64,000 nt of DNA from Astropecten irregularis. Its lineage: Eukaryota > Echinodermata > Asteroidea > Paxillosida > Astropectinidae. The notes under the pieces are model-generated. The model had not been told where the DNA came from. It searched no databases and saw nothing but the letters and a program-made list of their open reading frames with translations. The stretch is from positions 5,737,036-5,801,035 of the forward strand of contig OZ020262.1 of the NCBI GenBank assembly GCA_963971285.1, given 5' to 3'. Below, one piece after another: positions 33,701-44,561 of this stretch (position 1 is the stretch's first letter; each line of letters begins with the position of its first letter). Made by a program: the position numbers and the translations under genes.

Positions 33701-35744
33701 TTAGGGATGACCGCTGGAAGGGCAGTCCACGCCCAGACACCGCTAACACCATCTCGTGGATGCTCAGCGAACAAGGAGAGAAGAAGAGGAGCTGGAACGA
33801 TAATAATAACGGGACGAGCGGCGATGACAAGCCCAGGAAAGGGAAAGTCACATCTGGTGAGACCTTGGAGCCTGACCGGTGTAGCAGCCGGATAGACGTT
33901 GATGGTGAGTGTCCCGGGTTATCCCTAAACCCACCAGGGGTCGATTTCACCAAACTCATCGTAACTTACTGTCAATCGTAGGACTTAGGATGCATTGCAG
34001 CCCTATATATTGCAGCCCAGGATATGATGGGTTATCCTTCGTAACTTGAGTTACGATTGATCGTAGGGCTTTGTGAAATCGACCTCTAATGGACAGATCC
34101 AGTAGGGATTTCCCAAAGGTATCCTGTTCCCACACTACGTGTTGTCTTTTCAACAGTAATCCTATGCCGAATCCTATACTGTACACTGATTCGACAGCGT
34201 GACTATGGAGGCAGGAAACACCCGCCATTACTGCAGTTTCCCCGCCCGTATTTTGTCCGGCAACAAAAGAATTTACGTCAGCCGTACTCTATACTGCAGG
34301 GTGTACGTCCCCTAATCATGGAACATACATTCTGCAATTATAGAGTACGGCGGAGCATAAATTCTTTTGTTGCCTGACAAAAGCCAGGCGGGGACACTGC
34401 AGTAATGGCAGACAGTATATCGTGCCGTTGGATTGGTCTATAATCCTAATCCACAGTCTTCAAATACCAAACCTCACCTATGTTCTGCACTCCTACTGTG
34501 ACACAATGCCCATTTCCCCGAATTATGTGCCACCTTATGAAATTATTTTTACCATTCTACTCATAAACTTTCATTATTTGTATATTATTGACTCTCTCTC
34601 TTTGTTTATTTAGGAGATGACATGACGATGTATGACAGCACTGGGCAGGAGGAATCAGAGGAAGCCGACCAGGAGATGCTGGAGAAACTAACCTGGGAGC
34701 TGGCATCACAATCAGGAAGAATCACAGGTTGGTTGTAATCCTCTCACCCCAAAGATGTCCATCAATCTCCCTTTGAGAGTCCGCAGTCGTGACATAAATT
34801 GGCAAAGCTAGTACTTAGATTTGAGGCTTTGCATGGTGGGAGTACATAAAGTAATAAGTCTTGCAGTAACATTATGTGATATATTATTTATCTCTTTTGT
34901 GAGTATGGGGTGGCTCTGAAAAGACTGGTTAACTTGACGGCCGGCCAGTATGCTCTGGTCGTCTTCAGGAGAATTTGGATGTTTTTTTGTGGGTTTTTGA
35001 GAGGCCATGGGTTCATTTATTTGATTGGAGTTAGGAGGGCCTGGCGTTTCGATCCGAGCAGGAACTTTCTCAACAGGATCTTTGGGAATGATCCTGCTAG
35101 GAGCCTTTGAGAAAGATCCTGCGAGGATCAAAACATCAGGCCCTCCTTACTCCAAGCATTATATATAATATTTCTGGGGTCGCATTCACAAAGCCCTGCG
35201 ATCAATCATAACTTGAGTTACGAAGGATAGCCCATCGAATCTTACTTAGGGCTGTAATGCATTGTACGTCCTACGATTGATAGTAAGTTACAATGAAAAC
35301 GCTTTGTGATATCGTTAAAGCCCAAATCCATCACTGAACAGAAAATTGCTAGGCAAAGTAGGGATCGATATTCCGTTTAGCGATGGAGTGGGTCTTTAGC
35401 GATGATCGCAAAGCGTTAGTGAAATTGACCCTAGGTCATTATTTTGGTTGATGAGCAAGTTGCATCAGTTTATAACTTGTGTTGAATCATTTTTTTTAAT
35501 AGCCGACGGTCGTCTAACCAGCATGAGTCTACCGGACCCCGATGATGAGATCTACCGAGAGAATAGCTTCAGTCAGGATAGAGAGCTGGGCATCGAGAAT
35601 GATGACGGCATGGGGTCGGGCCTCAGCACACCCTTTGACTTTGTGACGGGCAAGAGCATCAGCCCCATGGAGAGCGATGAGGAAGATCGGCAGGCAGACG
35701 TGGAAGTACAGAGGTATACGGCAGAGGTGGAGGCTCTACATTAA
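24746..35744 (+). CDS. ZBBX: Zinc finger B-box domain protein (ZBBX-like), complete
   Basis: CDS exons: 24746-24804, 25518-25631, 26088-26202, 26499-26535, 27147-27250, 27810-27905, 28577-28611, 29123-29261, 29664-29808, 30210-30440, 31350-31465, 31972-32063, 32521-33170, 33488-33904, 34614-34727, 35503-35744 (TAA); 901 aa with consistent phases. Residues about 20-58 form a charged, probably coiled-coil segment ([20 protein letters not shown]). Residues about 131-175 are a B-box with CGQC, CMEC and CTTC pairs followed by two His. Two further blocks resemble vertebrate [20 protein letters not shown] (about 248-263) and [15 protein letters not shown] (about 300-314). From about 430 the protein is Ser/Pro/Lys-rich and probably disordered, with an acidic C-terminus. 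I recall the family as a marker of multiciliated cells with no known biochemical activity. The start is the first ATG after the exon 2 acceptor. Length is similar to vertebrate ZBBX (about 800 aa). Confidence 0.9.
24931..25492. mobile_element. MITE (AAAGGTA family, ACATGATTG subtype) interrupted by a hAT-like element
   Basis: The outer element starts AAAGGTATAATACATGATTG and ends near GTACCGTACCTTTAA. Its sequence is interrupted after ACAGAACAG and resumes with CAGAACAGCACTC, so the two halves bracket the insertion at 24969-25206. Confidence 0.8.
24969..25206. mobile_element. hAT-like non-autonomous element with 8-bp duplication
   Basis: It begins CAGGCCTC and ends AAGGCCTG. CAGAACAG flanks both sides (24961-24968 and 25207-25214). 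Eight-base duplications and CAGG-type termini are characteristic of hAT transposons. No open reading frame. Confidence 0.8.
25665..25905 (+). mobile_element. tRNA-type SINE with leader
   Basis: The leader (GATCCCATGTACCGTTCTCA, GGTTGCAGCATTGCTG) runs into GGCTGGATGGCTCAGTTGG and GGTTCGAATCCCACTCC. It lies in a ZBBX intron in the sense orientation; the tail is cut short. Confidence 0.8.
26722..27086. mobile_element. MITE, AAAGGTA family (ACATGATTG subtype)
   Basis: The left end AAGGGTATAATACATGATTG and the right end CTGTACTATACCTTT bound the family interior (TTTGATCTTTACCCCGAGAT). It is in the ZBBX intron just before the exon that begins the B-box. Confidence 0.75.
27470..27760 (-). mobile_element. 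tRNA-type SINE with leader (minus)
   Basis: On the minus strand a tail-like segment (TTTCCCTTGTGGTTATTTGA) and the leader precede a tRNA-like part with box A GTAGCTCAGTTGGTAGAGC. Sequence breaks off after the anticodon region. It separates the two ZBBX exons that together encode the B-box. Confidence 0.75.
28840..29080. mobile_element. Internally deleted MITE, AAAGGTA family
   Basis: It has the subterminal blocks CACAGATTTACCTACAACTT and TCTGTGATCATTTCTGTTTG, but the central third is missing. It lies in a ZBBX intron. Confidence 0.6.
29341..29640 (-). mobile_element. SINE (minus) inserted in a fold-back element
   Basis: 29341-29410 is the left arm of the GATTTCACTAACG fold-back; it stops mid-arm and a minus-strand SINE begins (box A complement CTCTACCAACTGAGC, then leader). 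No right arm follows, so the fold-back was truncated at or after insertion. Confidence 0.65.
30473..30629. mobile_element. Fold-back element, GGGTCGATTTCAC family
   Basis: GATTTCATCAAACTTG at the left is mirrored by TCGTGAAATCAACCCC at the right. It starts just after the ZBBX exon ending at 30440. Confidence 0.7.
30720..30889. mobile_element. Fold-back element with GGGCGATTCA termini
   Basis: GGGCGATTCACAATAGTGCG at the left pairs with GCGCACTATTTTGAATCGCCC at the right, and AAGAGTTTGCAACACGTTG with its inverse CAACACGTTGCAAACTCTT. Seen once in the window. Confidence 0.7.
30935..31200 (-). mobile_element. tRNA-type SINE with leader (minus)
   Basis: From the B box complement (GATTTGAACC) through box A (CTCTACCAACTGAGCC) and the leader to AGAGGATACG. 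A second leader fragment follows at 31225-31300, immediately before a ZBBX exon. Confidence 0.75.
31640..31909. mobile_element. MITE, AAAGGTA family (inverted, left part missing)
   Basis: The right end (CCTTTACCAATCATGTATCATACCTTT region) is intact and the interior GAGTCAGATGTCTGATTGAG is present. The left end is lost. It lies between two ZBBX exons. Confidence 0.6.
32099..32330. mobile_element. Fold-back element, GGAATCCGTTA family
   Basis: GGGCCCAATTTCATGGAATCC at the left; the right arm (CTTACGGTTTCCATGAAT) is an imperfect inverse. A second copy is at 48656-48875. Confidence 0.6.
33935..34410. mobile_element. Two fold-back elements in a ZBBX intron
   Basis: 33935-34087 is a GGGTCGATTTCAC-family copy. 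About 34222-34410 is a different one: CCGCCATTACTGCAG and CAACAAAAGAATTTACG on the left mirror AAATTCTTTTGTTGCC and CTGCAGTAATGGCAG on the right. Confidence 0.7.
35020..35440. repeat. Chain of fold-back fragments before the last ZBBX exon
   Basis: 35020-35155 is an inverted pair of GATCC-TGCTAGGATC-type repeat. 35175-35315 is a GGGTCGATTTCAC copy whose right end runs directly into 35312-35434, a GATTTCACTAACG copy. The hybrid junction suggests one element inserted into, or recombined with, the other. Confidence 0.6.
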
Positions 35745-37524
35745 ACCCTTCCATCTTCAAAAAGATTTACGGGCAATTCCACGGTAATGTACGTTAATAC
35801 CTAGAGTTAGGAGGCTTTGCGATCATCGTAAAGCCCAAATCCATCGCTAAACGGAAAATTGCTACGCAAAGTAGCGATCGATTTTCTGTTTAGCGATGAA
35901 TTTGGGCTTTACGATGATCGCAAAGCGTTAGTGAAATCGGCCCCTGACGCGTTTCGATCTTAGCAGGATCTTTAGGGCCACTAAAGAAAAACGGAAAACG
36001 AACGGAATTCACGGAATCTGCTTCTTGAAACAGAATTCCATTTTCGAAACGGAACTAAGTAAATTCACCAATTAAATTCACAAAATGCATCATTTATGTA
36101 ATCTGATTGCTATACATTTCCTAGGCTAACTGAATCATGGTTTGATCTTGCAATAAGTGACGGTTTTTTGTGACAAAACACAGTCTGACAAGTTAGTCTT
36201 CACTGTGCAAAAGTTACGACACTTTTCCAGTGCATGCCCACAGTCAGTACAGTATGTGATTTACTGCATGTTATACAACTTTTTGGAACTGAATAGCACA
36301 AAATAGGTGGGTTAGGCTTAAAGAGGAACCAGGGGCCAATTTCACGACCCTGCTTAGCACAACAAATGTGCTAACCATGAAAATTCTGTCTTAGAAAAAA
36401 AAACCAGGATGAACAACCAAATTTCCATGTGTCATTACTTGTATCACTTGTGATTGCTATTTGGCTGTTGTTCAATGACCATGAATACCAAATGGAATTT
36501 TTAATGGTGGTTTGTTTTATTCAGCAAGACAATTTTGTGCTAAGCAAATTGTTTTGTGCTTAAGAGCAACATGAAATTGGTCCCTGTCCTTAACTACATA
36601 ATACTGTAGGCAAATTATTTGAAAATATTTACATATAAATAGATTCCGTTCACACGCTAAGAAGTCTTCATAAGTACATATGTATAAATATATATATACT
36701 ATATCATTTAATTAAAATGTTTGCATATTTTGTGTTTATTTTTTCAGTTGTTAAAAGTACAATTCGATTCCATCCAATTGATTGTATAGCTATGTTTAAA
36801 TTCCATCCAGTTTACGTTATCCGTCCATATTTACGTTTGATTTCACAAAACAAAATTGTTTTGAATCAGATTTATTTTAAATATTGTATATATATAGACA
36901 TAAATTAAACAAAGATATGGTGCATAGATTAGATTCCCATACTTCCGTTTCCATCATAATTATATTTTTTATTTGATGCAAGTGTGTCACAGAAACGAGC
37001 CCAAGTCTATGGCTATGTTCAGATGCAGTACTCTGGAGACCGAAAACGGTCTACCCTTTGTGGTCACAGCAGGAGGTAAACATTTCATCCCAAACCCCTT
37101 GTGTCCATACTACACAGGGTTAAACTGAAAACAGTCTATCTCTGGTGTTTAGAGGTCACTCGTGTTGCATAACTCCGAAACCCTAACTTCCCTTAATTCA
37201 CAAGTAGTAACATAAATGTTTTGAATTGTCCAATTTTCTGTTCTCCTCAACTGATATTCACTTATCTTCTGCAGCACTGGTTGAAACGATCGAGCTGTGT
37301 GTCTACACATGGTGCACAAATGACTATTTGTAACTTAAATTATCAGTCATTTTCAGATAGTTGTTTTTGCATAGGCCACTTACATTTTTGTAGAGAAGTC
37401 TATGATGTACTTGTGAAAGAATTCCCGTGCTATTTGTATTTAATTGCCTATATCACTCTGTTGTCCCAATTTAATCGAGAAGAAATATCTTCACAAAGTT
37501 TGTTGAGCAAGTTTTCTTTTTGCT
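35745..37524. other. ZBBX 3' UTR and intergenic sequence
   Basis: Contains fold-backs at 35807-35946 (GATTTCACTAACG family) and 36330-36586 (CTTAGCAC family), plus AT-rich DNA. No AATAAA lies close behind the stop; ATTAAA at about 36713 is a weak candidate. No exon is apparent. Confidence 0.5.
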
Positions 37525-37982
37525 TGGAGTTAGCAGGGCCTGACTTTCCAATCCTAGCAAAGATATTTCTTAAAAGGGAGCCATTGATAAAGTTCCGCCT
37601 TTGAGAAAGATCCTGTTAGGATCAAAACGTCAGGCTAGTTGTTGAGAAAGATCCTGCTAGGATCGAAACGTCAGACTAGCCTTTGAGAAAGATCCTGCTA
37701 GGATCAAAATGTCAGGCTAGTTGTTGAGAAAGATCCTGCTAGGATCGAACCGTCAGGCTAGCTTTTGAGAAAGATCCTGCTAGGATCAAAACGTCAGACT
37801 AGCCTTTGAGAAAGATCCTGCTAGGATCAAAACGTCAGGCTAGTTGTTGAGAAAAGATCCTGCTAGGATCGAAACGTCAGACTAGCCTTTGAGAAAGATC
37901 CTGCTAGGATCAAAACGTCAGGCTAGTTTTTGAGAAAGATCCTGTTAGGAACGAAATGTCAGGCCCTACTAACTCCAAGCAT
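37525..37982. repeat. 41-bp tandem block (GATCCTGCTAGGATC core)
   Basis: About nine units read GAGAAAGATCCTGCTAGGATC followed by AAAACGTCAGGCTAG with small changes. The core is palindromic. The same unit occurs singly at 13479, 28367, 35022 and 58232, so the block looks like an expansion of a dispersed element. Confidence 0.85.
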
Positions 37983-38695
37983 TTTATACATTTCAAGTCA
38001 TTATTTTGGTTGATGAGCAGTTTGCAGCAATTATTACTTAAGTATTGTTTTTGTCAGATGTCTTACATCAAGAATTACATTGCCATTGAAAGCAATGCAA
38101 GAGAATGTTTGCAGAAAAAGTAGGAGTCAAAGTTCAATTTTATTGGGGCAAAAATTCAGACGGCACAAATTGTAAGTGTAATAATACATAAGAATCTTTA
38201 TTCACTTTGTAGGGTTCTGAAATTAGAAATTGATTTAAAAAATTCATTGTTGAACATTTTACCACAAAATTATTTGAAAACGTTTGCATTTAATGTTCTA
38301 ATGTGCTTGTGTTATACCTGTATTCAAATTGACATCAGAATAGCTGTAAAATATGTATTTTCTCCACAAATATTAGTCCAGTTTGCCATTTCTTCCACAG
38401 AAATTGCATGTATAATAGTGTTTTAATTCGTGTACTTCCAAAACAAAATGGAATGGTATGAATAAGCCCAACATTAAGAATGATTTCACCAAATACAGTC
38501 ACTTAAATAAAGAACTTAACTTCCAGTTCAATATTATTTGCATTCTCAAAACTTGTGCATTTATTTTATAATTAGTACACAGTTAATAATTATTTTAACA
38601 TTGTTCCAAAATAAGGAAGCATCTAACGGTTTCAGTTGTCCAATATAAATTTGTTTGGAAACATGGAATAAAATAAATGGGCATGCACACAGGGG

Positions 38696-40157
38696 AAGTA
38701 GTGCCCCCGGTAGTTCCCCCAGTATGAAGTAGTGCCCCCGGTAGTTCCCCCGGTAGTTCCCCAGTATGAAGTAGTGCCCCCGGTAGTTCCCCCGGTAGTT
38801 CCCCAGTATGAAGTAGTGCCACCGGTAGTTCCCCCCGGTAGTTCTTCCAGTATGAAGTAGTGCCCCCGGTAGTTCCCCCGGTAGTTCCCCCAGTATGAAG
38901 TAGTGCCCCCGGTAGTTCCCCCGGTAGTTCCCCCAGTATGAAGTAGTGCCCCCGGTAGTTCCCCAGTATGAAGTAGTGCCCCCGGTAGTTCCCCCGGTAG
39001 TTCCCCCAGTATGAAGTAGTGCCCCCGGTAGTTCCCCAGTATGAAGTAGTGCCCCCCGGTAGTTCCCCTAGTAGTTCCCCCAGTATGAAGTAGTGCCCCC
39101 GGTAGTTCCCCCGGTAGTTCCCCAGTATGAAGTAGTTCCCCCGGTAGTTCCCCAGTATGAAGTAGTGCCCCCGGTAGTTCCCCAGTATGAAGTAGTACCC
39201 CCGGTAGTTCCCCAGTATGGAGTAGTGCCCCCGGTAGTTCCCCAGTATGAAGTAGTGCCCCCGGTAGTTCCCCCGGTAGTTCCCCAGTATGAAGTAGTGC
39301 CCCCGGTAGTTCCCCCGGTAGTTCCCCAGTATGAAGTAGTGCCCCCGCCCCGGTAGTTCCCCCGGTAGTTCTTCCAGTATGAAGTAGTGCCCCCGCCCCG
39401 GTAGTTCCCCCGGTAGTTCTTCCAGTATGAAGTAGTGCCCCCGGTAGTTCCCCCGGTAGTTCCCCCAGTATGAAGAAGTGCCCCCCGGTAGTTCCCCCGG
39501 TAGTTCCCCAGTATGAAGTAGTGCCCCCGGTAGTTTCCCCGGTAGTTCCCCAGTATGAAGTAGTGCCCCCGCCCCGGTAGTTCCCCCGGTAGTTCTTCCA
39601 GTATGAAGTAGTGCCCCCGGTAGTTCCCCCGGTAGTTCCCCAGTATGAAGTAGTGCCCCCGGTAGTTTCCCCGGTAGTTCTTCCAGTATGAAGTAGTGCC
39701 CCCGGTAGTTCCCCCGGTAGTTCCCCCAGTATGAAGTAGTGCCCCCGGTAGTTCCCCCGGTAGTTCCCCAGTATGAAGTAGTGCCCCCGGTAGTTCCCCC
39801 GGTAGTTCCCCCAGTATGAAGTAGTGCCCCCGGTAGTTCCCCCGGTAGTTCCCCAGTATGAAGTAGTGCCCCCGGTAGTTCCCCCTATAGTTCCCCAGTA
39901 TGAAGTAGTGCCCCCCGGTAGTTCCCCCGGTAGTTCCCCAGTATAAAGTAGTGCCCCCGGTAGTTCCCCCGGTAGTTTCCCAGTATGAAGTAGTGCCCCC
40001 GGTAGTTCCCCCGGTAGTTTCCCCAGTATGAAGTAGTGCCCCCGGTAGTTCCCCCGGTAGTTTCCCCAGTATGAAGTAGTGCCCCCGGTACTCCATACTG
40101 GGGAACTACTAGGGGCCACTACTTCATACTGGGCCGGGGAACTACTGGGGGAACTAC
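38696..40157. repeat. GTAGTTCCCC minisatellite (left arm of compound satellite)
   Basis: Units combine CCCCCGGTAGTTC (single or doubled) with CCAGTATGAAGTAGTG, giving variable spacing of about 30-45 bp. From about 40089 to 40155 orientation is reversed (GGGGAACTAC), immediately before the 35-bp array. The 495-codon antisense frame is a product of the repeat. Confidence 0.95.
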
Positions 40158-43140
40158 GTCATATCTATATCATCAATCACAGACAAGCTTCATACGTATA
40201 TCTATCATCAATCACAGACAAGCTTCATACGTATATCTATCATCAATCACAGACAAGCTTCATACGTATATCTATCATCAATCACAGACAAGCTTCATAC
40301 GTATATCTATCATCAATCACAGACAAGCTTCATACGTATATCTATCATCAATCACAGACAAGCTTCATACGTATATCTATCATCAATCACAGACAAGCTT
40401 CATACGTATATCTATCATCAATCACAGACAAGCTTGACGTATAGCTATCATCAATCACAGACAAGCTTCATACGTATATCTATCATCAATCACAGACAAG
40501 CTTCATACGTATAGCTATCATCAATCACAGACAAGCTTCATATGTATATCTATCATCAATGACATACAAGTTTCATACGTATATCTATCATCAATGACAT
40601 ACAAGCTTCATACGTATATCTATCATCAATCACAGACAAGCTTCATATGTATATCTATCATCAATGACATACAAGCTTCATACGTATAGCTATCATCAAT
40701 CACAGACAAGCTTCATATGTATATCTATCATCAATGACATACAAGCTTCATACGTATATCTATACCATCAATCACAGACAAGCTTCATACGTCTATCTAC
40801 CATCAATCACATACAAGCTTCATACGTATATCTATCATCAATCACAGACAAGCTTCATACGTATATCTATCATCAATGACATACAAGCTTCATACGTATA
40901 TCTACCATCAATCACATACAAGCTTCATACGTATATCTATCATCAATCACAGACAAGCTTCATACGTATATCTATCATCAATCACATACAAGCTTCATAC
41001 GTCTATCTATCATCAATCACATACAAGCTTCATACGTCTATCTACCATCAATCACATACAAGCTTCATACGTATATCTATCATCAATCACATACAAACTT
41101 CATACGTATATCTATCATCAATCACAGACAAGCTTCATACGTATATCTATCATCAATCACATACAAACTTCATACGTATATCTATCATCAATCACAGACA
41201 AGCTTCATACGTATATCTATCATCAATCACAGACAAGCTTCATACGTCTATCTACCATCAATCACATACAAACTTCATACGTATATCTATCATCAATCAC
41301 AGACAAGCTTCATACGTCTATCTACCATCAATCACATACAAACTTCATACGTATATCTATCATCAATCACATACAAGCTTTATACGTATATCTATCATCA
41401 ATCACATACAAGCTTTATACGTATATCTACCATCAATCACATACAAGCTTCATACGTATATCTATCATCAATCACAGACAAGCTTCATACGTATATCTAT
41501 CATCAATGACATACAAGCTTCATACGTCTATCTACCATCAATCACATACAAGCTTCATACGTATATCTATCATCAATCACATACAAGCTTCATACGTATA
41601 TCTACCATCAATCACAGACAAGCTTCATACGTATATCTATCATCAATCACATACAAGCTTTATACGTATATCTACCATCAATCACGTACAGGCTTCATAC
41701 GTATATCTATCATCAATGACATACAAGCTTCATACGTATATCTACCATCAATCACATACAGGCTTCATACGTATATCTATCATCAATCACATACAAGCTT
41801 CATACGTATATCTATCATCAATCACATACAAGCTTCATACGTATATCTATCATCAATCACATACAAGCTTCATACGTATATCTACCATCAATCACATACA
41901 AGCTTCATACGTATATCTATCATCAATGACATACAAGCTTTATACGTATATCTACCATCAATCACGTACAGGCTTCATACGTATATCTATCATCAATGAC
42001 ATACAAGCTTCATACGTATATCTACCATCAATCACATACAGGCTTCATACGTATATCTATCATCAATCACATACAAGCTTCATACGTATATCTACCATCA
42101 ATCACATACAAGCTTCATACGTATATCTATCATCAATGACATACAAGCTTTATACGTATATCTACCATCAATCACGTACAGGCTTCATACGTATATCTAT
42201 CATCAATGACATACAAGCTTCATACGTATATCTACCATCAATCACATACAAGCTTCATACGTATATCTATCATCAATGACATACAAGCTTTATACGTATA
42301 TCTACCATCAATCACGTACAGGCTTCATACGTATATCTATCATCAATCACATACAGGCTTCATACGTATATCTACCATCAATCACATACAAGCTTCATAC
42401 GTATATCTATCATCAATCACATACAAGCTTCATACGTATATCTATCATCAATGACATACAAGCTTCATACGTATATCTATCATCAATCACATACAGGCTT
42501 CATACGTATATCTATCATCAATGACACACAAGCTTCATACGTATATCTATCATCAATCACATACAGGCTTCATACGTATATCTACCATCAATCACATACA
42601 AGCTTCATACGTATATCTATCATCAATCACATACAAGCTTCATACGTATATCTATCATCAATGACATACAAGCTTCATACGTATATCTATCATCAATCAC
42701 ATACAAGCTTCATACGTATATCTACCATCAATCACATACAAGCTTCATACGTATATCTATCATCAATGACATACAAGCTTTATACGTATATCTACCATCA
42801 ATCACGTACAGGCTTCATACGTATATCTATCATCAATGACATACAAGCTTCATACGTATATCTACCATCAATCACATACAGGCTTCATACGTATATCTAT
42901 CATCAATCACAGACAAGCTTCATACGTATATCTATCATCAATGACATACAAGCTTCATACGTATATCTATCATCAATCACATACAGGCTTCATACGTATA
43001 TCTATCATCAATGACACACAAGCTTCATACGTATATCTATCATCAATCACAGACAAGCTTCATACGTATATCTATCATCAATCACATACAAGCTTCATAC
43101 GTATATCTATCATCAATGACAAACAAGCTTCATACGTATA
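40158..43140. repeat. 35-bp satellite array, about 85 units
   Basis: The unit is ATCTATCATCAATCACAGAC plus AAGCTTCATACGTAT, repeated head to tail without spacers. Variants (CATACAAG, GACATACAAG, GTACAGG, TTTATACG, TCTACCATC) are distributed in recurring patterns. The left 400 bp are nearly uniform. Because 35 is not a multiple of 3 and the unit lacks stops on this strand, all three + frames stay open for long distances. Confidence 0.97.
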
Positions 43141-43428
43141 GTTCCCCTAGTAGTTCTCCCAGTATGACGTAGTGACCCCGGTAGTTCCCCTAGTATGGAG
43201 TAGTGCCCCCTAGTAGTTCCCCCAGTATGACGTAGTGACCCCGGTAGTTCCCCCAGTATGGAGTAGTGCCCCCTAGTAGTTCCCCCAGTATGACGTAGTG
43301 ACCCCGGTAGTTCCCCTAGTATGACGTAGTGACCCCGGTAGTTCCCCTAGTAGTTCCCCCAGTATGACGTAGTGACCCCGGTAGTTCCCCTAGTAGTTCC
43401 CCCAGTATGGAGTAGTACCCCCAGTATG
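43141..43428. repeat. GTAGTTCCCC minisatellite (right arm)
   Basis: Units such as CCCCTAGTAGTTCCCCCAGT and ATGACGTAGTGACCCCGG resemble the left arm but carry their own variants (GACGTAGTGAC). Thus the 35-bp array is embedded inside this minisatellite. Confidence 0.9.
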
Positions 43429-43688
43429 TTTGTCATTGTAGGCCTAATTCTGATCAGCTGATTTGTTTATATTTTAAGATATTTTGATTATAAAGTGTCA
43501 TTTGAACACAAACAATAAACAACACAAAAATTGACACAAAAGACCAAATGTCAAGGTTCCTAGTTCCAAGTCATTTATTGTGACATTTTGTTTATTTACA
43601 GGCCTTATACAGCCACAGCAGCAATTAGACAATGAAAGTCACTGCGCAATATTTTATTTACTTGGCAAACATTCAATGTGAAGTACTT

Positions 43689-44045
43689 AAAGGTAATATC
43701 ATACTTTGGTTTTTATCAAAGAAATACAGATTCATGGGCAAAAATATCGAGGACGATACAGTAACAGTCATCTGTGAAAATGTCACTCCCAAACGGTGCC
43801 AATTTTTTGAGAAAACATTGAAAAACGGCCACAGTATTTCTTAAGTCTTTACTCTTTTATTTTTTGATCTTTTAAAAGATCAAAACGATTTTCGGTCGTT
43901 GTTTGACCAGGATAAATACACCATTTCAAGCGGAAAAATGTTAACGGTATGTTTCTACCAGCGCCATCTTCATACCCTGTAAGTTATAGGTAAATCTGTG
44001 AACATTTTTGTTTTGGTTTCTTACCAAAGTATGATACTACCTTTA
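43689..44045. mobile_element. MITE, AAAGGTA family
   Basis: Left AAAGGTAATATCATACTTTG and right CAAAGTATGATACTACCTTT are inverse. The centre reads GATCTTTTAAAAGATC. Near-complete. Confidence 0.85.
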
Positions 44046-44374
44046 ATGATGACAATGGGTACATTTCAGTTTGAGTTCCACCAATAAAACATTCCATATT
44101 CGATTCTAATTAGATACAAATGTCAGATACTTCAAATAAATTGTTGGGTAAATAATATTGTCATACCTACAATTGTTACTGTTTTTGCTTGGGTTTGAGT
44201 TCTTTCAAAGCGCCGCAATGTGTTTGAAAAAACAATTATGTGTATACTTTAAGCTAAGCAGCAATGGTTCTATATTTTTCAGACATGAAGAAAGTATGCC
44301 ACTAGAATGCTGGAAATTAGGTTAACAAATAATTCGTGATAAGTTTAAAGCTTAATCAAATTCTTATTTGGCTG

Positions 44375-44440
44375 AAAGGTAATATCATACTTTGGTTTTT
44401 GTCAAAGGAATGCAGCTACCTAAGTATGATAGTACCTTTA
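44375..44440. mobile_element. 66-bp end-only derivative of the AAAGGTA MITE
   Basis: The left terminus AAAGGTAATATCATACTTTG is followed within about 25 bp by the right terminus TAAGTATGATAGTACCTTTA. The whole interior has been lost. Confidence 0.75.
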
Positions 44441-44561
44441 GACGTTTTACACATATGTATAAACCTATGATTAAAATTAAAAAGAAAATCAATTTACATA
44501 TACCAAGATTTCTGCTGGAACTTGAAGAGGGGAAGAAGCCGAGGTATGCCTTCCTTTTTTT

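Noticed and set aside
33420-33959. 179-codon antisense frame and 135-codon alternative sense frame
   Set aside because: Both overlap the ZBBX exon 33488-33904; only the frame continuous with the flanking exons fits.
38632-40119. Open frames of 495 and 342 codons (minus strand) of Gly/Thr/Tyr/Leu-rich repeats
   Set aside because: They lie entirely in the GTAGTTCCCC minisatellite, appear in more than one frame, have no splice context and no domain.
40734-42279. Open frames of 421 and 467 codons encoding Tyr/His/Ser/Ile repeats
   Set aside because: They come from a 35-bp satellite that lacks stops in all three forward frames; no start context or exon structure supports a gene.
40158-43140. CRISPR array
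   Set aside because: Units are contiguous with no unique spacers, and the window is eukaryotic.
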